Source: Actinomycetota bacterium (GTDB taxonomy: Bacteria > Actinomycetota > Acidimicrobiia > Acidimicrobiales > MedAcidi-G1). Taken from it: a DNA stretch of 64,000 nucleotides. This document shows, one piece after another, positions 18,434 to 26,792 of this stretch. The notes beneath the pieces were generated by a model that had not been told where the DNA came from, made no database searches, and was given only the letters and a program-made list of their open reading frames with translations. Numbering within the stretch: position 1 is the stretch's first letter; every line of letters begins with the position of its first letter. Where the stretch lies: the NCBI GenBank assembly GCA_014381745.1, contig JACNLA010000028.1:248001-312000 (forward strand). Reading direction: 5' to 3'. The position numbers and the translations under genes are program-made.

Positions 18434-19591
18434 ATGGCGGTTCAGGAGGCCCACCCGGCTGCAGATGGCCCAACCGAGAGATCGGAGCGTTGGGCATCCA
18501 CTATGGAAGGCACTACCGATGCCAACACCGGGGACGGTGTGCGGACTGCTCATTCTGACAGCACTGCAAGAGCCGGCTCGGCTGGTGTCTTGGATCGTGA
18601 AGGTCGGGAGAGCAACAACGAGTTCTCCCTGTCGCCCGAAGCGACCAGAGCTGCCGACGGTGGCAGTCGCCTCGTTGAGGAACCTCCGGACCAGCTGCGC
18701 ACCTGCTTCGAGCGTGACCGTGACCGCATCCTGCACTCGACGGCGTTCAGGCGACTGGCCGGCAAGACCCAGGTCTTCGTGTTTCCTGAGGACCACCAGC
18801 GTTCAAGACTTACCCATGCTCTCGAGGTGGCCCAGGTGGCAACCTCGATAGCCCGTGCCCTGAGGTTGAACGTGCCCCTCACCGAGGCCATCGCTCTGGG
18901 CCATGACTGCGGTCATGGGCCCGGCGGGCACGCCAGCGAGGATGCCCTGTCTCCCTACCTGGAGGGTGGTTTCGACCATGCCGTCTGGGGGGCAGACATT
19001 GCGCTTTCCCCTCTCAACCTCTGCTCTGAAACCCTTGATGGCATTCGCAACCATTCCTGGTCCAGACCCGCTCCATCTACTCCTGAGGGCGAGGTCGTGA
19101 GTTGGGCTGACCGCATCGCCTACGTCTGTCACGACTTCGAGGATGCCGAGCACGCCGGCGTCGTTGAGGCTTACCAGCTGCCACTTCTTGTTCGGGAGCG
19201 CTGTGGCTCCACCCGGCGCGAGCAGTTGGCCGCCCTCATAGACGGGCTTCTCAGCGGCACCACGCGGACTGGCCGGGTCTCGATGGACGAGCCGGTGGCC
19301 GAGGCACTCGCCGCCTTCCGGACCTTCAACTATGAGGACATCTACCTTCGACCCGCGTCACTCGATCAGGCACGACGCGTCATCGACATGCTGCGGGCGC
19401 TTGTTGACCACATCACCGCGAACCCGCAGAACCTGCCCGCCGACGCCGACATGTCGGGAACCGATGCAACCCGTATCGCAACGGTCGGCTACGTGGGCGG
19501 CATGACCGACAGGTTCGCCTGCCGGAGCGCCGTTCGGCTTCTGGACTGGCCTGCCGAGCGGCTACCGGTGGGCCTGGACCTACGCCCCTGA
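18434..19591 (+). CDS. dgt: dGTPase-like HD-domain triphosphohydrolase
   Basis: The 385-residue protein belongs to the dGTPase family, which splits dGTP (or other dNTPs) to the nucleoside and triphosphate. The HD-domain metal ligands are visible as RLTHALEVA, GHDCGHGP and SWADRIAYVCHD. The usual N-terminal block RDRILHSTAFRRLAGKTQVF precedes them at about residue 95. The first 80 residues are low in structure and rich in Glu/Ser/Gly, so the true start may be the ATG at 18503 or later. It starts divergently from obgE with a 64-base gap and is followed by the frameshifted lipoprotein gene on the same strand. Confidence 0.9.
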   Translation: MAVQEAHPAADGPTERSERWASTMEGTTDANTGDGVRTAHSDSTARAGSAGVLDREGRESNNEFSLSPEATRAADGGSRLVEEPPDQLRTCFERDRDRILHSTAFRRLAGKTQVFVFPEDHQRSRLTHALEVAQVATSIARALRLNVPLTEAIALGHDCGHGPGGHASEDALSPYLEGGFDHAVWGADIALSPLNLCSETLDGIRNHSWSRPAPSTPEGEVVSWADRIAYVCHDFEDAEHAGVVEAYQLPLLVRERCGSTRREQLAALIDGLLSGTTRTGRVSMDEPVAEALAAFRTFNYEDIYLRPASLDQARRVIDMLRALVDHITANPQNLPADADMSGTDATRIATVGYVGGMTDRFACRSAVRLLDWPAERLPVGLDLRP

Positions 19592-19646
19592 GACTCCGGC
19601 GTCTTGTTCTGCTTTAATGGCTCATCGGCCGAGGTGAGGGACCCCC

Positions 19647-20090
19647 GTGGAACTACCTAGAAAAACGGGGATCTTGGTACTGTCGCTCTTGCTGTTTGCT
19701 GTCTCCTGTGCGGCCGGCGACCCGGTGGACGATTCGACTATCCCACCCTCCAATGCCTCGCCTGCGGCAACCTCCCAGGCGGCAGTTGCTGCACTCACCT
19801 CACCTGAACCATCGATTCCTGCCTCAACCACCGCCCCGGCAGAGGACGATGAGGAGCCCACGGCCGAGGATTCCGTTTCCGACGAGGTGCTCTCGGCCTT
19901 AGTGGATGAGGAGAGAACTGAGGCACCCTCGGAGGAGAACGGGGACGGGCACGAAGTTGAGACACCAGCAGAATCAGCGGAGCAGGGATCTTATGAAGGG
20001 CCACCGGTGGCCGATCTCCTAGGAATTCAGGCACCACAGTTCCAGGAGTGCCTCACCTACTACATCGCCCAGGTCGCCTGGCAGGCCTGA
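19647..20090 (+). CDS. Lipoprotein with Cys-bounded repeat, 5' piece of a frameshifted gene
   Basis: This 147-codon frame starts with a lipoprotein signal peptide (ILVLSLLLFAVSC, lipid cysteine at residue 21). A long acidic Pro/Ser/Thr/Glu-rich stretch follows, then the first half of a Cys-bounded repeat beginning QFQECL at residue 135. It ends at a TGA just after AWQA. The next frame over, open at the same place, supplies the second half of that repeat. Counting from Cys to Cys gives 95 bases, where the second repeat has 96. The simplest reading is one gene, 19647-21673, with one base missing near 20086-20091 (GCAGGCCTGAAG). It could be a real inactivating mutation, programmed frameshifting, or a sequence error. 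No function is known for the N-terminal part. Confidence 0.75.
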   Translation: MELPRKTGILVLSLLLFAVSCAAGDPVDDSTIPPSNASPAATSQAAVAALTSPEPSIPASTTAPAEDDEEPTAEDSVSDEVLSALVDEERTEAPSEENGDGHEVETPAESAEQGSYEGPPVADLLGIQAPQFQECLTYYIAQVAWQA

Positions 20091-21673
20091 AGCTCGGAAC
20101 GGATCAGCCATCCAGCGAGGAGGTAGAGATGGTCCTCTACTGCCAGGCAAGGTTCGCCTCGCCGGACGGACCCGGTGAGCTGGACGGGGGAGGTGACACC
20201 GCTCAGCCCGGTGGCGGAAACATCTTCACCTCAGGTCCGCCTGAACAGCAGGCCTGCCTGCGCGACGCCCTCGGAGATGCCGTGTTCGAGGCCATAGCAT
20301 CCGGGGAGCGCGTGCCCACCGAGGCCGACAACAGGGCGATGAACCCCTGTGTCGGAGGCGAGCCGGATCGCGGGGAGCCAGCCCCTGACAATCAGATACC
20401 AGGCAGCGCCAGCCCCCCATCCGATGAGAGCCCCCCGCCCGGTGGAGGCGGGAGTCTGGGCAGCCAGCCCCCCGAGATGCAGGACTGCCTACGGGGCGCA
20501 CTTGGAGACGCTCTGTTCGATGCAATCCTGTCCGGTTCCCAGGCTCCAACTTCCGCCCAGAACGCAACCATGGATGAAGCTTGTGGCTACGGCGGTCCCG
20601 GGCCAACCGCCCGCCTGCCAATTGGCGACTTTCCACTAGCCGATAGCCCACCGCCGCCCGAACGCAACTACCCGAAGGAGTCAGTGTCGTTCTCAGAGGC
20701 TCGCTTCATCCGAATGCTCGAGCTCCTCCGCGACGACCAGTACGTGGCAGACCTGCTGGCCGGGGGCTTCAACACCTGGGGCATTCAGGCCACCTACACG
20801 GTTGGAGACAACGGGAGCATTGAATGGCTGAACGTTTCGCAGTTGGTCGAGGCCATTTCGGTCGCTCGTAGGGCTGGCCTTGCCGTGAGGCTTGTACCTG
20901 CGCACTTCGAGGAGATGTTCAAAGACAGCCTGCCAGAGGAGAACCTCGCGGCCCTTTATCAGAACCGCCTGGTTGCAGCTCTGGAGCTGGCAGGTCTTGC
21001 CGAACGGCTGAACGTTGAGTACTTCACCCCGATTGGCGAGGCAGAGGGCCAACTGGATGATGGAGCATTCGGACCTGGTCTCGCAACCGATCTCGACATG
21101 AGCAATTCTGCCAGCATCCTGGATCCGACTCTTGACCCGAATCTCGTAAACCGCGTCTCGCTCATTAGCGAGTGGCTGGAGAACATGGCTCCAAGCCTCC
21201 GAGACGCGTTCTCCGGTCAACTCGTCGCACACTTCGGTACCCCACACACCGGGTACCGCGTACCGAGCTGCGACATCGTCGGGACGACACTTGACCACTA
21301 TGAAATAGAGGACCTTGATGTCTTTCGCTCCATGACTTCAGCAGGGCTCAACTCACTCGTAACCTCGGCCAGCGCCAGTGGAATCGGCTGGCGGGTGGTT
21401 GAGACCTACTTCTACTGGAGCGAGATCGCCGATCCCTACGCACAGGACGACCTCAATAGCATCGAGGCAGGCGACGTCGCAGAGTGGGAGGATCAGGAAC
21501 TGGTCGCACGCCTCCGGGACCTGCAGGACGACTACTTCAGGATTGCCCTTGAGGAGTACGGAGCCCTCTCGGGTGGCCGCGGCTTCGACTCCGGAGGCTG
21601 GATCAACCCGGGTGTGGAGATCGGTGGTTCGCCTGCCGAGGCTGTGATACGGGAGTTCTTCGCAGGCCGCTGA
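20048..21673 (+). CDS. Cys-repeat secreted protein with glycoside-hydrolase-like barrel, 3' piece of a frameshifted gene
   Basis: This frame is open from a GTG at 20048, but that is probably not a true start, since no signal peptide or ribosome-binding site precedes it. It continues the repeat begun in the upstream frame. Two further Cys-bounded units follow (residues 70-101, starting CLRDALGDAVFEAI; residues 147-179, starting CLRGALGDALFDAI), separated by Pro/Gly-rich linkers. From about residue 215 a globular domain looks like a (beta/alpha)8 glycosidase. It has FNTWGIQATY, then AGLAVRLVP, an acidic pair in TPIGEAE (E331/E333) and a late Glu in RVVETYFYW (E452). This spacing suits a clan GH-A acid/base and nucleophile, but no specific family is recognised. 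The hydrolase idea is inference; the repeats are directly visible. Confidence 0.75.
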   Translation: MPHLLHRPGRLAGLKLGTDQPSSEEVEMVLYCQARFASPDGPGELDGGGDTAQPGGGNIFTSGPPEQQACLRDALGDAVFEAIASGERVPTEADNRAMNPCVGGEPDRGEPAPDNQIPGSASPPSDESPPPGGGGSLGSQPPEMQDCLRGALGDALFDAILSGSQAPTSAQNATMDEACGYGGPGPTARLPIGDFPLADSPPPPERNYPKESVSFSEARFIRMLELLRDDQYVADLLAGGFNTWGIQATYTVGDNGSIEWLNVSQLVEAISVARRAGLAVRLVPAHFEEMFKDSLPEENLAALYQNRLVAALELAGLAERLNVEYFTPIGEAEGQLDDGAFGPGLATDLDMSNSASILDPTLDPNLVNRVSLISEWLENMAPSLRDAFSGQLVAHFGTPHTGYRVPSCDIVGTTLDHYEIEDLDVFRSMTSAGLNSLVTSASASGIGWRVVETYFYWSEIADPYAQDDLNSIEAGDVAEWEDQELVARLRDLQDDYFRIALEEYGALSGGRGFDSGGWINPGVEIGGSPAEAVIREFFAGR

Positions 21674-21682
21674 GCGGCAGGG

Positions 21683-21934
21683 TCAGTCGGTGAGGATGTC
21701 GACGAGCTTGCGCCCGCCGCGGTAACCGAACTTGACCACACCGTCGGCTGTGGCGAAAAGGGTGTCGTCGCCTCCACGGCCCACGTTGGTGCCGGGATGG
21801 AACTTGGTGCCGCGCTGACGCACGATGATGCTGCCGGCGGTTACTGCGCCGCCGTCGAACACCTTTACGCCCAGGCGCTGAGCATTGGAATCGCGTCCGT
21901 TGCGGGTTGAGCCACCGCCCTTGGTCTTTGACAT
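21683..21934 (-). CDS. rpmA: 50S ribosomal protein L27
   Basis: The 83-residue protein begins [22 protein letters not shown] and has the conserved [23 protein letters not shown] of L27. Its N-terminus reaches the peptidyl transferase centre. I start at ATG 21934; the frame is open further upstream but that sequence is the end of rplU in another frame. It follows rplU by four bases on the same strand, the standard pairing. Confidence 0.97.
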   Translation of the reverse strand: MSKTKGGGSTRNGRDSNAQRLGVKVFDGGAVTAGSIIVRQRGTKFHPGTNVGRGGDDTLFATADGVVKFGYRGGRKLVDILTD

Positions 21935-21938
21935 GTCG

Positions 21939-22247
21939 TCAGCCCCTCTTGATTCCCGTGATTTCGATCTCGGCCAGGTGCTGGCGGTGACCCCACCTGC
22001 GACGCTGGTTGCTCTTGTTCTTGTAGGTGAAGGCGTTGATCTTGGGGCCCCTTGCATCGGCCACGATGCGTACGGTCACCGCTGATCCTGCAAGTGCCTC
22101 TGGGGTTGCCAGAACATCGTCGCCGTCGACGAGCATGATCGGCTCGAACTCGATGTCGGCACCAAGATCGCCAAGGCGCTCTACGACGACACGTTGGCCT
22201 TCTTCGACCTTGTACTGCTTTCCGCCTGTGGCGATCACTGCATACAT
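21939..22247 (-). CDS. rplU: 50S ribosomal protein L21
   Basis: The 102-residue protein begins [20 protein letters not shown] and ends with KRRxGHRQ-type residues ([17 protein letters not shown]), the hallmark of L21, which binds 23S rRNA. rpmA follows four bases later. A 12-bp palindrome lies three bases before the start codon, and the RNase E/G gene lies upstream on the same strand. Confidence 0.97.
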   Translation of the reverse strand: MYAVIATGGKQYKVEEGQRVVVERLGDLGADIEFEPIMLVDGDDVLATPEALAGSAVTVRIVADARGPKINAFTYKNKSNQRRRWGHRQHLAEIEITGIKRG

Positions 22248-22249
22248 AG

Positions 22250-22261
22250 AGCCTGCAGGCT
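22250..22261. promoter_or_regulatory. 12-bp palindrome just before the rplU start
   Basis: AGCCTGCAGGCT is a perfect palindrome ending three bases before the rplU start codon, where the ribosome-binding site should be. No clear Shine-Dalgarno sequence is visible there. It could fold in the mRNA or bind a protein; it could also be chance. Confidence 0.25.
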
Positions 22262-22326
22262 ATCTGGGAGGCGTATCGACACCACCGTGACCGATGACTC
22301 GTCTGGGTCCCGGAACGCTCCCCTGC

Positions 22327-24027
22327 TCATCGCCTACCGGCCCTCCCGGAGCCGGCCAGGAGCTTGTCGTCGAGCTCGACGCCATGACCACCGCAATCGT
22401 CGCAGATCGACGAGAAGGACTGCAGAAGCCCCTCCCCTATGCGTTTGCGGGTCATCTCGACAAGACCGAGGTCGGAGATGTCAAACACCTGAGTTCGGGT
22501 CTTGTCGCGTCCCAGGGCATCGCGCAGGGTGCGGGCCACGTTCTCGCGGTTCGACTTGACCTCCATGTCGACGAAGTCGATGACGATGATTCCGCCAATG
22601 TCGCGGAGCCGGAGTTGTCGGGCGATCTCCTCGGCGGCCTCCAGGTTGTTCCGGTAGACGGTTTCCTCGAGGCTCGACTTTCCGACGTTCTTGCCTGTGT
22701 TCACGTCGACGACGGTGAGGGCCTCGGTGGTCTCGATGATGAGGGATCCGCCCGATGGCAGCCAGACCTTGCGGTCGAGGGCCTTTCGGAGTTGTTCGTG
22801 CACGTGGTGGCGCTCGAACAAGGGCAGCGTCTCAACCTCGGGGTCGTGGTAGCTGATTCTGTCAACGAGGGCCGGGTTGATGCTCTCCACGTAGGAGCGG
22901 ACCTGTTCATACATTTCGCGGTCGTCGATGACGACGCCTCGAAAGTCCTTGTTGAACTCCTCGCGGATGAAGCGGAAGGCCATCTCGGGTTCCCGGTAGA
23001 GCAGGCTTGGGGCCTTGGCGCTCTTTGAGAGGGTCTCGATTTCCTCCCACTGCTGGGCGAGCCGACGGACGTCGCGGGCGATCTCCTCTTCGGTGATGTT
23101 CTCGGCTGCGGTGCGCACGATGATGCCGTGCTGCTTGGGCTTCACCTTGTCGAGGATTGAGCGGAGCCTCTTACGTTCGGAGTCGGGTAGGCGCTTGGAG
23201 ATTCCGTAGGTGGTGCTGTTTGGCACCAGCACCACGAACCGACCGGCCAGGGATATCTCCTGGGTGAGCCGTGCCCCCTTGTGCGCGATCGGGTTCTTGG
23301 TGACCTGGGCGATAATCGTCTGCCTTGCCCTCAGCACCTGTTCGATTCGGGGTCGTTGCCCACCCTCAAGGTCCTCGGCATCGAACTGGAGGTCACCCCT
23401 GTAGAGGACCGCGTTCTTGGGCGTTCCTATGTCGACAAACGCCGCCTCCATGCCCGGAAGGACGTTTTGGACCTTGGACAGGTACACGTTGCCGTGGATC
23501 TCGCCGACGTCGTCAGCAGGGCGGGACAGGTAGTGCTCGATGAGCGCCCTTCCCTCGAGGATCGCCAGTTGTGTGAAGCCATCCGAGACGCTTACGCACA
23601 TCAGGTAGCGGCCGATCGGCTTTCCCCTGCGTTCACGCCCACGCCGACTCTTCAGGGTCGCCTCGTCCAACTCGATGGGACCGTCGTCGGTGACGGCCTC
23701 TACAGGACGTCCCCTGTCCCGGTTCTGCCCGCCGCTGTGACCGCCCTGACCGCCACGACCACGACCGCGGCCGCCACGTCGGCGACGCCGCTTGCGCCCC
23801 CCGCCGTCACCGGAGCCGGAGCCGGGCTGTGATGACCGGTTCCCGCCGTCATCCGAGGATGGTGCGGGACGGCTGTCGCCAATCTGGGGTTTCGGAGCAG
23901 GACGGCTGTCGCCGATCTGCGGCTTTTTGTCAGACGATCCGGCAGGTGCCGGTCGGCTCTTCTGGTTGTCGGTGGAAGAAGAGGCAGCCGTCTCGGCCCG
24001 CCCCTCGCCACCAGTGTCTTGAGACAT
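22327..24027 (-). CDS. rne: Ribonuclease E/G family protein
   Basis: The 566-residue endoribonuclease processes rRNA and degrades mRNA. After a disordered N-terminal part (about 130 residues, rich in Arg/Gly/Pro/Ser, with the stretch IGDSRPAP repeated twice) comes the S1-type region GNVYLSKVQNVLPGMEAAFVDIG. The RNase domain holds the catalytic aspartates in VVDVNTGKNVG and VIDFVDMEV, and a zinc-link CDDCGG lies near the C-terminus. It lacks the long C-terminal scaffold of enteric RNase E, so it resembles actinobacterial RNase E/G with an N-terminal extension. A good GAAGGGA ribosome-binding site precedes the ATG. It lies between the radical-SAM pair and rplU-rpmA, the usual actinobacterial position. 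Confidence 0.95.
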   Translation of the reverse strand: MSQDTGGEGRAETAASSSTDNQKSRPAPAGSSDKKPQIGDSRPAPKPQIGDSRPAPSSDDGGNRSSQPGSGSGDGGGRKRRRRRGGRGRGRGGQGGHSGGQNRDRGRPVEAVTDDGPIELDEATLKSRRGRERRGKPIGRYLMCVSVSDGFTQLAILEGRALIEHYLSRPADDVGEIHGNVYLSKVQNVLPGMEAAFVDIGTPKNAVLYRGDLQFDAEDLEGGQRPRIEQVLRARQTIIAQVTKNPIAHKGARLTQEISLAGRFVVLVPNSTTYGISKRLPDSERKRLRSILDKVKPKQHGIIVRTAAENITEEEIARDVRRLAQQWEEIETLSKSAKAPSLLYREPEMAFRFIREEFNKDFRGVVIDDREMYEQVRSYVESINPALVDRISYHDPEVETLPLFERHHVHEQLRKALDRKVWLPSGGSLIIETTEALTVVDVNTGKNVGKSSLEETVYRNNLEAAEEIARQLRLRDIGGIIVIDFVDMEVKSNRENVARTLRDALGRDKTRTQVFDISDLGLVEMTRKRIGEGLLQSFSSICDDCGGHGVELDDKLLAGSGRAGRR

Positions 24028-24045
24028 TGCATGTTTCCCTTCTAG

Positions 24046-24771
24046 TCACGCCCGCAACTCTGCGAGCGGGGCAGGGGCGGCATCGACCGAAAGCGGCTCG
24101 ATGCGATCGTCTCCCTGCGACATCCATTGGTTCATCCTGCACACCGATCGGGCCCTAAGTGGCGGATCCATTGCCGCCAGCATCTCGTCCGGTCGAAGTG
24201 CACGGGGCTGGGTGCCAAGGTCGGCTGTCAACCGGACCCCGTCATCTGTCGCCCCAGTGACGTCGAGTGCGAGAACCTGGTGTCGGATGTCTTCGGTGAC
24301 GGTCCGGCCCTTTCGCTCACGCTCGACGACGATCTCATTGCGCGCCAGAAATTCAGCTATCTGCTGTGACGCCTCTCCATCTCTGATTCCGTCGATGACA
24401 ATCTCCCAGGTGCACGAGGTGACAGCCTGTTGGAGGGAGTCGGCTCCCCGGTCGGATGGCGCCACCGCCGTGACATCAAAGCCGGTTGGAAGGGCCTCGT
24501 CTATCCGACGCATCATCGCCGCGGCTTGAGCCGGGTTCCAGTCGGCATCATCGGCAGGTTCGAGCAGCTCAGCTTCGAGGTACTCGGCCCGGGATTCATA
24601 GCCCGTTGACAGGGCCAGTCCGAACGAAAGCTTTGGTCGTGGTGAAAAGCCCTCGCTGTATGCCACCGCCAGATCTGCCTTGCGCAGCGAACGTTCCCAG
24701 ATTCGGGCTACGTCGCGGTGACCCACGAAACGCACCTTTCCGGTCTTTGAGAATCGGATTCGGAGGCGCAT
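24046..24771 (-). CDS. TIGR03936 / DUF2344 family radical-SAM-associated protein
   Basis: The 241-residue protein matches the DUF2344 family: RIRFSKTGKVRFVGHRDVARIWERSLRKADL, then SEGFSPRPKLSFGLALSTGYES. The family always sits next to, or is fused with, the radical-SAM protein encoded just upstream. The two genes overlap in the sequence TGATG, so translation is coupled. A specific reaction has not been assigned to the pair as far as I know. It lies upstream of the RNase E/G gene. Confidence 0.92.
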   Translation of the reverse strand: MRLRIRFSKTGKVRFVGHRDVARIWERSLRKADLAVAYSEGFSPRPKLSFGLALSTGYESRAEYLEAELLEPADDADWNPAQAAAMMRRIDEALPTGFDVTAVAPSDRGADSLQQAVTSCTWEIVIDGIRDGEASQQIAEFLARNEIVVERERKGRTVTEDIRHQVLALDVTGATDDGVRLTADLGTQPRALRPDEMLAAMDPPLRARSVCRMNQWMSQGDDRIEPLSVDAAPAPLAELRA

Positions 24772-26738
24772 CAGGTTGCCGCCTCAGCCGTTTGCCTCGG
24801 CCTGGGAGCCAGGGTGACGGGAACACCGCCGCCTACGACATCTGGTTGACCTGTTCCCTGGCTTCCTCCTGCGGGGGGAACTGCCGAGGCCACGACGTGT
24901 TCAATTCCGTAGCCCGTGCAAGCGCCACAGTCGTAACAGGGAGTCCAGCGGCAGTCCTCGAGGCCGACCTCTTCGAGCGCATCGCGCCAGTCCTGCCAGA
25001 GGAAGTCCTTGTGAAGGCCGGCCGAGAGATGGTCCCATGGCAGGACCTCATCGAGGGTGCGGTGCCTGTACACGTACCAGTCCAGAGACAGGCCGTTCCT
25101 GGCCATGGCGTTCTCCCACAGGGAGATGTCGAAATGCTCGCCCCACTCCTGAAACACGCCGCCGTGGCGCCACACGTCCTCGATGACTGCACCCAGGCGA
25201 CGGTCTCCCCTGCTGAAGAGGCCTTCGACTACCGAGGCACGCGCGTCGTGCCACTTGAGCTTCACCCCGTTGTAGGTCTTTCCGCCGCTCCGAAGACCGT
25301 CGCGGAGGAGACCAATCTTGCGTCGCAGTTCGGTCTCAGTGTTCTGTCCGAACCACTGGAACGGTGTGAACGGTTTAGGGACGAAACCTCCGAGAGAAAT
25401 GGTCACGGACGGGCTGCGGTGATGCTCGCGCCCCACGTCGATGCACCTCCTTGCCAGATCCAGGATTGCCAGGGTGTCCTCGTCGGTCTCGGTCGGAAGG
25501 CCGGTTAGGAAGTAGAGCTTCGCCCTCCGCCAGCCCTGGGAGAATGCCGAGCCGACGGCTCCGTAGAGGTCCTCTTCGTTGATGAGCTTGTTGATGACCT
25601 GCCGGAGTCGCCATGATCCGGCCTCGGGGGCGAAGGTGAGGCCTGTGCGCCTGGCCTTTTGGATCTCTGCGGCGATGCCGACGGTGAATGCGTCTACCCG
25701 TAGGCTCGGCAGCGACACGGACACCTGTCCGCAGACATCGTCTGCAACGGCTGTTGCCACCACCTGCTCGATGCCGCTGAAGTCCGCTGTGCTGAGAGAC
25801 GTGAGGGCCACCTCGTCGTATCCGGTTCGGCGGAGGCCGTCGGTGACCATTGTCCGGACCTGTTCTGCCGGTCGCTCCCGGACCGGCCGTGTGATCATGC
25901 CTGCCTGGCAGAATCGACAGCCGCGTGTGCAACCCCTGAAGACCTCGACGTTGAGACGGTCGTGGACAACCTCGGTCAGGGGGACCAGTTGGTTCTTCGG
26001 ATACGGCCATGCAGCTAGGTCGGCGATGGTGCGCTTCTCGACCACGGCGGGTATGCCGGCGCTCCGTGGTGTCAGGGACACCAACCGGTCCCCGTCGAAC
26101 TCGGCCTCGTACATGGATGGCACGTAGACGCCCTCGATCCGAGCCAACTCCCTCAGGATCCCGTCACGCGATGACCGACCCGATGCCTTCCATTCCGCCA
26201 CCACCTCGGAGATCTCGGATACAACCTCCTCGCCGTCTCCCAGCACCGCAGCATCGATGAAGTCGGCGAGAGGTTCGGGGTTGTAGGCACAGTGGCCTCC
26301 GATGATCACGAGCGGGTCCTCAGCCCTGCGTTCGGTGGTGTGAAGCGGCACACCTGAGAGGTCAAGGCATTCCAACAGGTTCGTGTAGACCAACTCCGAG
26401 GAGAGGTTGAAGGCCAGGACGTCGAACTCGCCGGCGGCCCGGTGCGTGTCTACCGAGAACAGGGGCAGCCCGGTTCTGCGCAGCACACCCGCCATGTCGG
26501 TCCATGGCGCGTAGGAGCGCTCAGCGACCGCATCGGGCCGTTCGTTGATGATCTCGTACAGGATCTGAAGACCCTGATTGGGGAGCCCCACCTCGTAGGT
26601 GTCCGGGTAGATCAGGAGCCAGGCCGCCTTCTCGGGACGGTGCTCAGGGATAATCATCCCGTCTTCGCAACCGATGTAGCGGGCCGGCTTCTGGACCTCG
26701 CCGAGAACACGCTCGAGCTCGGGCCAGAGCGAACTCAT
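24771..26738 (-). CDS. TIGR03960 family B12-binding-domain radical SAM protein
   Basis: The 655-residue protein has an N-terminal Rossmann-like B12-binding-type domain (VIIGGHCAYNPEPLADFIDAAVLGDGEE). The radical SAM domain holds the iron-sulfur motif CTRGCRFCQAG (Cys-x3-Cys-x2-Cys). A C-terminal Cys-rich tail contains CYDCGACTG. I start at ATG 26738 (MSSLWPELERVLGEVQKP), where the family begins; a GTG/ATG further upstream adds 17 residues. It is coupled to the DUF2344 gene downstream and follows rodA. The substrate is unknown. Its position beside RNase E/G and ribosomal genes suggests RNA or ribosome modification, which is inference only. Confidence 0.92.
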   Translation of the reverse strand: MSSLWPELERVLGEVQKPARYIGCEDGMIIPEHRPEKAAWLLIYPDTYEVGLPNQGLQILYEIINERPDAVAERSYAPWTDMAGVLRRTGLPLFSVDTHRAAGEFDVLAFNLSSELVYTNLLECLDLSGVPLHTTERRAEDPLVIIGGHCAYNPEPLADFIDAAVLGDGEEVVSEISEVVAEWKASGRSSRDGILRELARIEGVYVPSMYEAEFDGDRLVSLTPRSAGIPAVVEKRTIADLAAWPYPKNQLVPLTEVVHDRLNVEVFRGCTRGCRFCQAGMITRPVRERPAEQVRTMVTDGLRRTGYDEVALTSLSTADFSGIEQVVATAVADDVCGQVSVSLPSLRVDAFTVGIAAEIQKARRTGLTFAPEAGSWRLRQVINKLINEEDLYGAVGSAFSQGWRRAKLYFLTGLPTETDEDTLAILDLARRCIDVGREHHRSPSVTISLGGFVPKPFTPFQWFGQNTETELRRKIGLLRDGLRSGGKTYNGVKLKWHDARASVVEGLFSRGDRRLGAVIEDVWRHGGVFQEWGEHFDISLWENAMARNGLSLDWYVYRHRTLDEVLPWDHLSAGLHKDFLWQDWRDALEEVGLEDCRWTPCYDCGACTGYGIEHVVASAVPPAGGSQGTGQPDVVGGGVPVTLAPRPRQTAEAAT

Positions 26739-26792
26739 GACCCGATCAGCGTATCGAGAGTCTGCCGAGACCGGCGCTACAGGTCTCAATCC

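Noticed and set aside
22294-23028. Plus-strand frame opposite the RNase E/G gene
   Set aside because: Antisense to catalytic-domain codons of a clear RNase gene; no independent support.
24486-25508. 340-codon plus-strand frame opposite the radical-SAM pair
   Set aside because: It is antisense to two well-supported genes and shows no family signal.
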